From positions 5,642,001 through 5,706,000 of the forward strand of contig NC_079496.1 of NCBI RefSeq assembly GCF_030052815.1: a DNA stretch of 64,000 nucleotides. Reading direction: 5' to 3'. Positions 47,923 to 59,717 of the stretch are shown in pieces. Source of the stretch: Hevea brasiliensis. Lineage: Eukaryota; Streptophyta; Magnoliopsida; Malpighiales; Euphorbiaceae. Within the stretch, counting starts at the first letter, position 1; each line of letters begins with the position of its first letter. The translations under genes and the position numbers were made by a program. The notes under the pieces were generated by a model. It saw nothing but the letters and a program-made list of their open reading frames with translations. It had not been told where the DNA came from and made no database searches.

Positions 47923-49902
47923 ACAATTTCTTGAATGGATTAATGGCTATGTCATAGAAATTTTCATCATTCTACGTTGTCAATACAAAAGGAAAAAAGA
48001 AGAATAGCATAACCATATTCAATTTTTTTTTTCATTTGGATTATTCTTTTTCTGTTTTGTGAAAAGGGAAAGCTAATTGTATCCAATTGATGACACTCCC
48101 ACAACATTTTAATATGCATCTGGAATTGTCATATGCTTGAATGAAAAGGATTGTAACCACAAATGTTGCACATTTTCTTCCAAAAAGGTTGTTTTGCCGT
48201 CCTGTCATGGTGTTGGCAAGACATGCCTGGAATTGTTTACTGAAACAAGCATATGATCATACGAGGGAAGGGCTGTTTCTGGACGTATGTTTGCTCCAAT
48301 AGCTGAACAATCAGTTCTTTTTGCCAATTATCATATTTTCTCTTTAGGTCATTGGCTCTCTATCATCACCGACCCTGCTATAAAAAAATAAAAAGTTCAA
48401 CTATCTTGTCCGCTACCTACTCTCTTCTTTAATTTTCTTACTATGAGCCACCTTGATCTTAGTCTAGTTGGAATCATTTGCGACCAAGAAATCTTATGTC
48501 ATATTTTAAAGAAAATGGATAGTGAAATGTGATGCCACCTTTTATTTCCCACTCAGCTTCCACTTTCCCAAACACGGGGTTTGTGTTATAACAGCGAGAA
48601 GTGTAATTCTGTACATCCATAAATGATAAAGCTCACAATGGAAAGATAGAGCACGAACTAGCAAGGAAATCATATTCTATAGCAAGAAATGACACAACTT
48701 AATAAATTAATTTTTTTTTGGTATACGCGTATGAGTACCTAATTGCATCTGGGAAAACAATTCAGAAAAAAGTTATGGGCACATGCAATTGAGAGTTGGC
48801 AACCGTAGCAAGTCGGGAATCAATCACATCAGGAGAAAGAGAGTTTCTTGATACCAGATTGGGCTAAGTTTATGATTTCTTTCTGATTTGGGCTTTCCTC
48901 CAAAGAACAGGTACAGCCCAAGCTTTATCCCAGAATTAAAATTAAAAATAAACCTCAAAATTCACCTTAATATATATGCAAGGTCAGTTTTACATGCAAG
49001 GTCTATCCCCCACTCAATCTATGCACTCAGAAATTCTTTCTTTAAATCAGTCACAAAAATAAAGTACTCAATTATAGAAAGCGAAACCAGTTAACACTAA
49101 AGCAAATATTTTTTATTTTTGGCTTTTTTCACTAAAGCAAATCTTATCACTAAAGCAAATGGCAAATGCTAGTGCATGCATGATGGCACCCAACATAATT
49201 TCTTGTGATTGATGGCAAATGGCACTGTATTTTTTTAAGGTGTGAGCAATAGGTGCTTGATTTGCTAATTATATATAACAGAGTACGAGTACTCTTCGGT
49301 TTTGTATATCAGCAGATACCTTAAAACAAACTCTGGTTTTTTGTCCGTTCCTTGCAAAGATTGTAGAAGCTACAAAGGTGTTGAATTCAAGGGACCTGAG
49401 GTATATCATTCTTTACAAGAGCAACTCTTCACCCATCACTGTAAGCATGCAAAGTTTATTTTTCTGAAATGAAGATATATTACAAGCTTCAGAATCTTTA
49501 TTAGAATTTATATACTGTACTTGTGGACCAGAAAGCGATTAAGAATCCTTTTAGTTGGTAGCATAACGTATAACGAATATATAATATTCTGAAACCCATT
49601 CTCAATAGAATCATTCTGTGATGCAACCTGTATTCTCAGACGTTATGAGGACGCACGAATTAATAATTCCTCCATGAGATAAGCGTAAAGGTGCCCCCCT
49701 CACTCGCCATTTGCATTATTTAAAGAAAGCAAAAGAAATAGGGAGATATGGTTAAGAATAAGAAGCTTCTTATTCTTCTCATAAAGATTTTACTATTTCA
49801 GGGCTTCTGTACATAGTTTTTTTTTTTTTAGCACTTTAGGGAATTTGATAATTTATCTAAAATTTCCGAGTTTTAAAAAAAAAAATCTTTTCTTTTATCC
49901 GG

Positions 49903-49905
<3 letters not shown>

Positions 49906-49961
<56 letters not shown>
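49906..49961. repeat. AT microsatellite, about 28 units
   Basis: Uninterrupted AT dinucleotide tract, about 56 bp. Confidence 0.95.
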
Positions 49962-49964
<3 letters not shown>

Positions 49965-50639
49965 AACAAAATTTTTTTCAAAGAATAATCAATTTATTGT
50001 GTGTTTTGTGAGTATCCAGTATTTTTAAAAATATTAAAAAGCTAATAGTTCATAAACAATTTATGAGATATCCACTGATTTTATTTTATTTTTTATTTAG
50101 ATCATATTATTTTTATAAAAAATTTATTAATTATAATTTTTTTCTTTAAAATAAATTTTTATACCTATAAATTATTTAAGATTATAATAAATAAAAATAA
50201 ATATAAAATATTATAAATATAATAATTATATTGTTCATTTATATGTATATTTAAAAAATAATTACATTTTAAATGTTGTATAATAAATTAATAATTATAA
50301 ATAAATAATATAGTATATATTTTTATTAATTAATTATTTTAATAGTTAAACATATAATGTGGATATATTCCTTATAATTTGTCATCAACTACAACTAGTG
50401 CATTCAACTGTCAAATCAAACAAATACTTAATATCCATTTATCATATAAAAAAAATATTATTAGATTAATAACTAGAAATATTTTTTTTTGTTAGAAATA
50501 TTTTTTTGGTACATAAAAGTCTGGATCTATGTTCTCAACTTCCCATTTTTTTCTTCTTTCAAGTTCTCCACTTCTGAAAAAAAAAAAAAAAAAAAAGTTC
50601 TCCACGTTTCTTAACACAGTGGTTCATCGTGCCATGCCT

Positions 50640-50726
50640 GCGTTAGTTTGTTACATAAGTGAGCTGTTAGTGCGTTAGTTTGTTACATAAGTGAGCTGTT
50701 AGTGCGTTAGTTTGTTACATAAGTGA
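50640..50726 (+). repeat. Tandem repeat, 32-bp unit, about 2.7 copies
   Basis: GCGTTAGTTTGTTACATAAG begins at 50640, 50672 and 50704; the first two units are complete and identical and the third is cut after ATAAGTG. It lies about 540 bp upstream of the WAT1-related start codon. Confidence 0.95.
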
Positions 50727-51264
50727 TATCTTTTCGTTGTTAATATAGATATCTGAATTGTAGTTTTTTTTTTTTCTTTTTTTTGATAGGAAGATATCTA
50801 AATTTGAGTTGTGATTCATTCACTGAAGATTAATCGAATTCAAATTCATCTTCTCTAATTTCTCTCGCTGAATCTCCTCTCTTTATGCTCTCTGTCCCTG
50901 TTTCTTCTCATCTTTGTCTTCTGCATGGCACAGATCTTAATTAACAGTCCATTAATGGCTGCGGGATAATTCTTGACAGGTCTTCTCTGTTTCATTAAAC
51001 ACAGATGTTTAGTTAATGGCATTCACAGAATATTATAATATTGATTTAGTGAGTGATTAAGCAACCATTTAAGAGAATATTTTCTTCTTTTTCTTTCATA
51101 TCTGCACAAACATCAAAGTCATTCTAAGGGAATTTGATTTAGAACATGATACTGACAGCAACATGCCACAAGAATCAAAACCCAACTCATCCTTCTTCTA
51201 TATCAATACACAGATTGTGCTCTTTTCTCCAATGTGAAGAAGGGAAAAAGAAACGTTAACGTTA

Positions 51265-52886
51265 ATGGCATTGATGGCATTCACATTTGGGGACCTTTAC
51301 AGGAGGTTCAAGCCACACCTGCTCATGGTTCTTGCTCAGATTGGCTATACTTTTCTCTACTTCATCACTGAAGCTTCCTTCGAACATGGGATGAATCCTT
51401 ATGTCTACGTAACTTATCGACACATTGTCGCCGGCCTAGTGATGCTCCCTTTTGCCTATTTTCTTGAAAGGTATAATAATTAATGCAATTTATATGAAAT
51501 TGCTGATGTTGTGTTTAGTGTTCACCTCTTTCCTTCTGTTTTGTTTCTCCTGCAGAAAACAGCGTCCAAAGCTGACGATAGCTCTTTTTGTGGAGATATT
51601 CATCCTCTCTCTCCTGGGGTAATTAACGACACACACGCATTCACCTGGATAACTAAGAAGAGTAAGTTTACAGTGTGTTCAATGATGACAGGGTGGGTTT
51701 GACTCTCAACATGTATTTTGCAAGCTTGAGATGCACCTCTCCAACTTTTGTTGCATCAATGGTTAACACCATAGCGTCCTTGACCTTCACAATCGCAGTT
51801 GCATTAAGGTTAATTAATATCAATACTTCTAAATTGTGGAATATACATATACATTCAACTACAGTTAATTAATGTATTATGCGTGCAGGTTGGAAGGTCT
51901 TGATCTTGGAAATCCTCGTGGAAAAGCAAAAGTTCTTGGGACCTTGGTTTCCTTGGCTGGTGTAATGACTATGACATTTTATAAAGGTCCTATCGTAGAA
52001 AATCTTTGGCATCCTCTAATTCATATTCATCGAAAGGCTAGTAGCAACCATGAGAGCTGGTTGAAGGGTTCGATACTTGCTGTTGCAAGCTGCATTTTTT
52101 GGTCTATGTGGTATATTATGCAGGTTTAACTCTAGACTGCACTCATAACTTTCATCTTAATTATCAGAATCTGCTCCAAGTAACTAAGCAGATTAAAACG
52201 AATGTTTATGCTGATATATATGTTGCTAATTTTTATTAAAATTCAGGCATTCACCCTGAAAAGGTATCCTGCTCAACTGTCGCTGACCACATGGATGAGC
52301 TTCGTTGGGGCTGCACAATCAGCTTTCTTTACACTGATTGTGGAACGTAGAAAAGCAGCTTGGTTAATCGGATACAATATTGATTTCTGGTCCACTGTTT
52401 ATGGTGTAAGTAGGGATTAACCAGTGTTTTTATGTTGGATTCTTGACAATATTAATTCCTAATCTTAACTGAATAATAAATGGCAGGCAGTGGTGGTCTC
52501 TGGTTTAATAGTTTTCATTCAGCTGTGGTGCACAGACGTAAAAGGACCAGTTTTTGTTACCATGTTCAATCCCATTTCAACAATATTAGTAGCAATTTTC
52601 GCATACTTTGTTCTTGGTGAAAAACTGTACCTGGGCAGGTAATTTAAAATTAGAATCACTAAATACACTTACAAGCTCATGAAGTACTAAAATGTTCAAA
52701 ATGTGCAGTATACTGGGGGCTGCTGTTGTAATCATCGGCTTATACTTGCTGTTGTGGGGCAAAGAAGATCAACAGAGTCACAGCAAATCACAAGATCAAT
52801 CTTATTCCAGCTATAATGAGCAAAAGGAGACCAAGATACAGAGAGTTGCTTCACTTGAGAGTAAAATACCTGCAAGCGAACCTTGA
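51265..52886 (+). CDS. WAT1-related (EamA/UMAMIT) membrane transporter
   Basis: Seven exons: 51265-51470, 51556-51618, 51692-51808, 51889-52123, 52247-52405, 52487-52638 and 52709-52886. They give 369 residues, normal for the family. Hydrophobic segments alternate throughout, consistent with ten membrane spans in two EamA halves. Markers include PHLLMVLAQIGYTFLYFITE at the start, TYRHIVAGLVMLPFAY, TSPTFVASMVNTIASLTF in half one, and WCTDVKGPVFVTMFNPIST and LGEKLYLG in half two. The last ~45 residues are polar and cytosolic (KEDQQSHSKSQDQSYSS). Members export or import amino acids or auxin at the plasma or vacuolar membrane; the substrate here is unknown. A second ATG four codons in (MALMAF) is a weaker start. 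Confidence 0.94.
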
Positions 52887-53278
52887 GGTCCAAATCATTT
52901 CTTAGACAAAAGGATCAATATTCAATACCATGTACATCCTTTCGAAATATAAAAATATAATTCACAACTAGTTAACATCAATTCCAGATGGCTGCATTCA
53001 AAGATCTGCCACATAAGAGATGTCAGCTTGAAAAAGTCCATATTCTAGGAATGTGTACTTCAAGATCAACCATCAACAGCAGATATTAAATGAATCATTT
53101 CAGAAAAAAACTGCCGTCTAACCACATTTCTTGTCAATTCCCAAAAATGCATTAGCCGCTAGTTAAATGTCAAAATCAGTTGGCGGAAAAAAAGAGTTAT
53201 ATTTACAATTGAACTTGACAAAAATTGTAAGACAAATCTAGAACAAAACATCTAATTTTTGACATTAATAACTGGAAA

Positions 53279-53280
<2 letters not shown>

Positions 53281-53313
<33 letters not shown>
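53281..53313. repeat. GA microsatellite in the 3' flank of the bHLH gene
   Basis: About 14 GA units between the WAT1-related and bHLH genes, roughly 25 bp beyond the bHLH stop codon and probably in its 3'UTR. Confidence 0.9.
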
Positions 53314-53315
<2 letters not shown>

Positions 53316-53336
53316 AAAAAAAAAGAATTAAAGAAA

Positions 53337-55487
53337 TCATGCAGCAGGGGGCCAGTGCTCATGGTCAAGGGATGTATCACGAGCAGCTAGAGGTAATTGC
53401 CACATTGGCATCAGACCATAGCTCGGAAAAACAGCCATCTTGTTCACTCCAGCATGATAGGCTGCTGGATGCGCTGGCATGAATCCAGAAGATGGAACAG
53501 CCATAACCTTCAATTGTTGCTCCATCCTTTCTTTATGTGCCTTCAGTGTGAGTTTCTCTTCACGAAGCTCATTCTTCTCAGCCTGTTGCAAGGCCAAAAA
53601 ACTTCAAAAGATAGTACTCATAACAATAACCTTATCCATGGTAAGTACCCTGAAGCATCAACCAACTTGAACAAAATAATACTAAATCACAGTCTAATCG
53701 GTATCAGTTTATCATATTTTTGTACAGCAAAGAAACTGCTTTAAAAAAAAAAGGTGCCACTACACTTCAATATGCTTTGGAAATGACTACCTTTAGACTT
53801 TTTATTTCTTCCAGTAGCTTTTCATTAGTTTCTTTGAGCTCCTGAGCTTCAGTTTTCAATCGAGTTAGAATTCTAATAGCATCATCAAGTATTGCAGCTT
53901 TGTCAGTTCTAGCAGGTCTCCCAGGCTCCAAAACAGAGCTCAGATCCTGGAACCTGCATTCATGATAAATCCATCCTGTCAAAATACACCCATTAACTTA
54001 TTTCTATAATGAAATGGCAAAAATGAGGTCAAAGCTCCCATTGTAGCAGCACATTGGTAGCATCACTTTCAACAAATTTATGAACATAATTACATAAAAT
54101 TACTTTTACCTTACTAAAACACTCTAGATTTCTGTATGAATTACGTTTTTTATATTAGTTGCATTCATTTGTATACTTTAGCTAAAAATGCCTTATTCAA
54201 AAGCAAAACAAGCGATGATATAAATAATCAGATCCAACAAGAAGCATGCCTGTCATTTAACTTCTCCCTCCTCAACTTCTCACGGCAAGCTTTGGTCACT
54301 GGCTTGCTGCAAGAATCACTGCATCCCCTGTATATTATTAACAGAGAAATTATCATGAAACCTCATCACAGAATGACGTTAAAAGAACATTTCATTACTA
54401 GCAGAGAAAAACTAGGTCATTTGCTAACTAAAACCCAAATATAAATGGGCAGCATCACATATTTTTAACTTTATCATTCCCAAGATTATCTGCAGCAATA
54501 TTACTGGATGAAAACACCAAAATTTATAAAAAAAGAAAAAAGGCTCTACTGGATTTAAAAGAAAAGATGTGAAAAACTATAGATTGGCACTGCAACTAGT
54601 GACTGCATTTTTTTCCCTTTTCTTTTGAGAAACTAGGAAAAAAGTTTTAACAAGTCTTATTTGCCAAAATTTCAAAAGTGTGATTCAGTTATGAGACAAT
54701 CTTTTAAAAGTTTATTGCCAAACACAGCACATAACAATAGACATCAGAAACTGCAAGGAGCCTTGTGATTCATCATGTCATGTACCCAGACATAATCCAA
54801 CAAAACAGGATGCGAAGTTCTCAAATTAAAATAAAGAATTAACAGCCTAATGTGTTCCATAAAAATATTCGTACCACTAAATCATGCAATTAGGGATATG
54901 CAAATGCAAAATGATACCTCTTTCGTGAGCATTGTTTTTCTTGCGATGCAGCACCACCAGATGAAAAAGCAATATCCAGACCAACACTGCAAACATCAGC
55001 GAATCAGATCAAATAAAAAAACAAAATCATAATCACCCAGCTAACACTGAAAAGCACAATGGACAAAAATGTCATATATCGTTGCTTGCAAGCAGATCAT
55101 ATATCATAAATTTCTAAACTTTTTGATATTTCTGCTCTTTCTTCTTCAATTATGTGAAGTGAAAACCACAATAGAATCCGGTAAAGGAAAATTAATGCAC
55201 AAAAAACTAGATCGATGGATTAATTTACATGCAACAAAAATCAATGATAAATGAAATCGTATAAGTAAATCCATGATTAAGCTGAAAAAAAAAAAATCCA
55301 TGATTGAGCTATAAAATAAAGCCCTAAATTGAAAAATAAATATTAAGATTGAAAGCATTTAATAAACGAAAAAATAAATAAAATACCTGTGATTATTAGG
55401 CCACAATAAATCAGAAGACGTCGTGGTTTCCTCGATAAAGTTATAATCAAGAAAATCCCAGCAACAATCGCCCTCTAATGAATCCAT
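53337..55487 (-). CDS. bHLH transcription factor, subgroup IVc (bHLH34/bHLH104/ILR3-like)
   Basis: Minus-strand exons 55387-55487, 54918-54986, 54250-54327, 53791-53953 and 53337-53582 give 218 residues. The start is MDSLEGDCCWDFLDYNF. The basic region (CREKLRREKLNDR) has the K69-E73-R77 E-box contacts, followed by helix-loop-helix (FQDLSSVLEPGRPARTDKAA, then ILDDAIRILTRLK) and a leucine-zipper coiled coil (LKETNEKLLEEIKSLK into AEKNELREEKLTLK). The C-terminus (NKMAVFPSYGLMPMW ... WPPAA) is diagnostic of subgroup IVc. Family members form heterodimers in the nucleus that activate Ib bHLH genes during iron deficiency and are degraded through BRUTUS-type ligases. The intron interrupting the basic region (after 54250) seems to start GC (GCATGC). 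Function by homology only. Confidence 0.93.
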
Positions 55488-56085
55488 GTCTTATAGAAGG
55501 GATTAGGGATTTGGATTTTTTTCCCCCCTTTTTTTCTGGAAACAATGATGAGAAGAAATTAGTAACGTTTTTTGGAAGTTGAATTTGGGGGGCTGACATA
55601 CCGTAGAGGCATGGTAAAAGAATGTCCAACAGATTTAGAGCACGTGGAAGGAATCACTCATGATTGGGTTGCGTGCCGCCGCGTCGTTTTTGGAGGACCA
55701 CAATATACCCCTTACGGATGAGGTGAATTACTGTAATTATATTATTCATCCTTCAATTTCTCTGCCTTTTCATATTAACCCCTTCAAATCAACAAGTTTT
55801 GATCTGACATTCTATTTTTACTGTAAATCAGTGAAGCTCTTCTCTTATTGTTAGATGTTAAAATAGAGCTAGATGTAAGTGTCGAAATATCCTGATGGAA
55901 TCAAATTTTAATAATTAATTAATATATTTTTTAAATTCCTGTGATCGACTTGTGAATAATAATAATAATAAACGTAAAAAGTTAAATAATAATTTTCGTT
56001 AGATACTAATTAATATAATTATCAAAAAACAAAAATTATTAACTAATAAATAATCTCAATGTCTATCAACTAAATAGTATTTCAC
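55488..56085. other. Promoter side of the bHLH gene
   Basis: Short leader upstream (on minus) of the bHLH ATG at 55487, then AT-rich DNA with a small AATAAT run near 55959. No gene. Confidence 0.5.
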
Positions 56086-56843
56086 CTGTTGATAGCAACC
56101 TTACTCATTTACCGTTTAAAGCTACAGAAGTGGAATAACGAAGTAGTGACTGAGCAGTCGAATGACAAAATCTTAAACATTTCTTGCTGGTTTATATGGA
56201 AAGGGAGAAACAGGGCTATCTTTGATCATTTAGATCCTAATCCTTTGATGGCAGCTGGTCTTATAGCAAAATGCATAGCACAATTGCATAAAGTCAGAGA
56301 GCCACGGTCCAATTGTTCAAGGAATTTTAATAGGCATATTCTCTCGAATAGTTGGTCCCCTCCATCTAGAGGAACTCTAAAATTCAATTCTGATGCAGCA
56401 TGAAAAGCGGGATCCCAGGTGGCAGTGATTGCAGTGGTCATGCTAAATTACACAGGAAATATTTTTGATGGGATAGTTAAAAAAGTTCCATGTTCCTCCT
56501 CCTTAGCAGCGAGGCAAGAGCAGTGCTGGCAGCTCATAAGTTAGCGGTTAATATGGGAGTGTCATCAGCGATAATGGAATCAGATTCATCAATAGTTATT
56601 TCAGCTATTCACCTTCCAATCCAGAAAGTGGACTGGACCATTCAAGCACTGATCCTTTCAATCAGAGCTCTAATTTCTTCCATCAGTCAGGTCTCATTGT
56701 CAAAGGTGAAACGGGAGGCAAACAGAGTGGCAAACTGCTTAGCAAAGTTATATATGGAGGATAAACTCCCTTGTAACTGGCTAACTGCTACGCCTTTAGA
56801 ATTGCATAATCTTTCATTGGCAGATGGCCCTCGGGCCTTTTAA
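56086..56843 (+). pseudogene. LINE-type RNase H-like domain relic
   Basis: The forward frame reads ISCWFIWKGRNRAIFD, typical of the zinc-binding end of plant LINE reverse transcriptases, then WSPPSRGTLKFNSDAA, the start of an RNase H-like fold (RVT_3). An in-frame TGA at 56401-56403 replaces the expected tryptophan of DAAWK. A frameshift follows near 56490-56520, after which the domain continues (IMESDSSIVISAI, VKREANRVANCLAKL) and ends ADGPRAF-stop at 56843. The 5' parts of a LINE are missing. An alternative origin is a decayed stand-alone RNase H-like gene of the same family. Confidence 0.82.
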
Positions 56844-57143
56844 TGCAAAGTTGTATTGCGCTTTCAAATTTAAAAATAATAAAAAAAAAAAGATAAAGCT
56901 TGGACAACAGCAGAGTACTCTGGCCAAGATATAATAAATAGTTATTTTTTTGTCAATTATGGCAGAAATGATAAAGAGCAAGAGGAAAAGAATCCATTCA
57001 ACTAATTTCAATTTATTCAGCTTTGCCTCGAAATAAATTATTCTTATTCAGCTGGAAGCATATATACGGTTATTTACTGTTTGGAAACCTTGAAGAATTA
57101 GCACATACCATTTCAATGAGAAATTAGTCAAACTACTGAATAA

Positions 57144-59426
57144 TCAAATGACATGAGCCTCATTTTTAAGTTTGTCAATCAATTCATCCACCGAAGAAAC
57201 AATAACCCCAGCTTTTCTCTTGGGAGGTTCCGTGACTTCAATGACCTCTAAATCAGATTTAATTTCCACATTCAACTCCTGTGGTGTGTACTTTTTGATG
57301 ACCTTGGATTTTGCCTTCATGATGTTTGGCAGTGTTGCATACCTTGGTTGGTTCAGTCTCAAATCAGTGCTGCATAAGAAGAGTCAGAACTAGAAGCCAT
57401 CAGAACAAGAGAAGACATCCAGTTGAAACACAAGCCAAAAATTTGGTATTAGTGCACAATATTTTAGTAGCATGCACCCACTGGCATAATCTTTTAGCTT
57501 GCTTGATGCAACATAAGCTAGCAAAAAAATCAAACAAAAATACTTTTTTTCAGGTTATATTAACCACTTATTTATCCTGGAAATGTTGTGTATGCTAAGA
57601 ATTTTTTTAGTACTTTATTTAATAGTTCAAGTAGTTGTATTTATTGGATAATACAATAAGTTCCATGGTGGCATTACAGTTGTAAGAACTATTCACATAA
57701 TTAGCAGGACATTTTTCACACGCTATAGCAGTCGGCACTTAAGGCTGTATTTTCTGGGATGTGCTCAACCACATCAGCAAGTGAAAAGCAATTGACCATA
57801 AAAGAACACAGGGATCAATTAACTTACGTGATTACTGCAGGCAAGTCTAAACACAAAGTCTCAAGACCACCATCCACTTCTCTTTCTACAGTTGCTAGTT
57901 GTTTCTCCCTGTCAAGCAAAACCTACTAGATAACAGCAGTGAGTCACTGGAAAAAACTGAACCAGAGAGGGAGGGAGAAACCAAGAAAGAACCCGTGAAA
58001 GGGAGAATAGAAGCCCCATATACAACATCAGCCAGTAATAACAGCCGACACTTCTTAAACCTATGATGAGCTCAATTTAACAAGGAAATATTCAAATTTA
58101 AAACCAATTGGATCCTTCCACATTGACACCAAAACCTTAAAAAGTGGTTCAAGCCCTAAAATCCCTAATTCTTTTACAATCTAGTTCCACAATATTTTAT
58201 ATAAATGCAATAAAGACAACCAAGATGTTGAAAATTTGCAGTCTTGTTAATAAAGGTAAAGTGATATTTCTTAAGTTTTGACAGCAATTATAATGATCAT
58301 CCATTTTAAAAAATCAGTAGATCCACTTCAAAATCTCTCTCACCACTAGAGTTTCTTCTCCATCATTGCCTAGTTACAAGCTTCCCTCTGCACTACTTAT
58401 GCATTACTGATTCTATAAGTATTCGCTTAAAACATTAAGTATTGCCAAATTTACATGTATGCATTAAAGTCATCAAACTTCTTGTTCTCCTTTGATTGTG
58501 TTGTAATTGTCCACAATTGACATCATCAGTCTCCTCTAAGAAGAATTTACACTCCGCTAAACATTTTGAAAAGTATGCAAAACCTGCACTATTCTACCTC
58601 TACTCTACATCAGCTCTCACAGCAATGCCATAAGGCTCGCAACAAAACAAATCTTAAGGCTCGCACAAGATGCTCAAACAGATAGAAGCACAAAAACCAT
58701 ATCAATGAAACAGATGATAAAAAAAAAAAAAAATGAAATCATAATAGAGGACAATCATATTCGAGTTTGCCAAATAAATGATAGCATATATCTGACTCAC
58801 CTTAGAAGCAAATGTCCCCTGAGGCCAACCTAGCAACCCTGCCACCATTTGCCCTGTTTGATTGCAATCATCGTCAATGGCCTAAACAAAAAACAATCTA
58901 TTAGAGAAGAGTTACAAATCCAACACAAAAATTTCAGATTTCTCAAAACCCAAATCATAAAATTAGAGAAATTAAAACGAACCTGTTTCCCCATAATAAT
59001 CAGCCGGGGTTTCTCCACTTCCACAAGCGCTTTCAAAACCTTAGCCACAGTAAGCGGATACAAAGCTCCTGTAGCTTCCACGTGAATCCCTCTATCAGCG
59101 CCCATGGCTAGACCGGTTCGCAGCGTATCAACACACTGCGCCGAACCCATACTCACAGCGACAACCTCGGATGCCAATCCCGCCTCCTTGATCCGGAGAG
59201 CCTCTTCCAAAGCAATCTCACAAAATGGGTTCATTGACATCTTAACATTCTGCGTCTCTACTCCGCTCTAAACAAACAAAGAAATAAATTATATATATCT
59301 ATAAAAAAGTAAGATTGGGTGTTTCTGGAGTTATTAAAGAAGGAGATGGTGATTTACCTTGTCGGGTTTTACTCTGATCTTCACAGCATAATCGACGACT
59401 CGCTTCACGGCCACAAGTACCTTCAT
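57144..59426 (-). CDS. ETFB: Electron transfer flavoprotein subunit beta, mitochondrial
   Basis: Minus-strand exons 59358-59426, 58983-59267, 58801-58881, 57828-57922 and 57144-57369 give 251 residues, the usual plant length. It starts [20 protein letters not shown] and carries [20 protein letters not shown] and [20 protein letters not shown]. The AMP-binding segment [20 protein letters not shown] spans the second-third exon junction, and [14 protein letters not shown] lies in the last exon. The protein pairs with ETF-alpha, passing electrons from matrix dehydrogenases (for example isovaleryl-CoA and 2-hydroxyglutarate dehydrogenases) to ETF:ubiquinone oxidoreductase, supporting amino-acid catabolism in starved or dark-kept plants. 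No separate transit peptide precedes the first beta strand, as is usual for this subunit. All introns look GT-AG. Confidence 0.96.
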
Positions 59427-59717
59427 GGTTGATGTCTGTCGGGTTCGATGTAAGGTGAGGCGGATGAAACGAACAAGCTAGAATAAGTAGAGCTGTAACT
59501 TGAAAACTTTGAAAGAGTTACCAGTCCACAACGCAAAATACAAGTGATGTGGCAAAATTTTGTTTAGAAGGAAAAAAATAATAAACACAAATTAGATAAG
59601 GGAAGGGCTTAGATGGATGCATCCATCCAATAGACATATTATTTAAAATTACAATATAGTAATTTTTAAATATATATACATTCAAAAATTAAAAAAAAAA
59701 TCCTAATAGATGGATGT
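59427..59717. other. Spacer between ETFB and the right-hand retrotransposon
   Basis: ETFB leader and promoter side; no distinct promoter motif stands out. AT-rich toward 59717, with an A-run near 59690-59700. A repeat-like ATCCATCCAATAGAC/CCTAATAGATGGATG pair (59618 and 59701) is a short inverted repeat just before the LTR start. Confidence 0.45.

Larger units (their letters stand above)
47923..51264. other. Intergenic between the CASP-like and WAT1-related genes
   Basis: 3' flank of the CASP-like gene, AT-rich DNA with an AT microsatellite (49906-49961), a poly-A run at about 50578-50597, a 32-bp tandem repeat at 50640-50726 and C/T-rich promoter-like sequence at 50850-50930. No gene or mobile-element end was recognised. 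Confidence 0.6.

Noticed and set aside
53397..53744. Plus-strand frame opposite the bHLH last exon
   Set aside because: It is antisense to a well-supported coding exon and has no recognisable domain.
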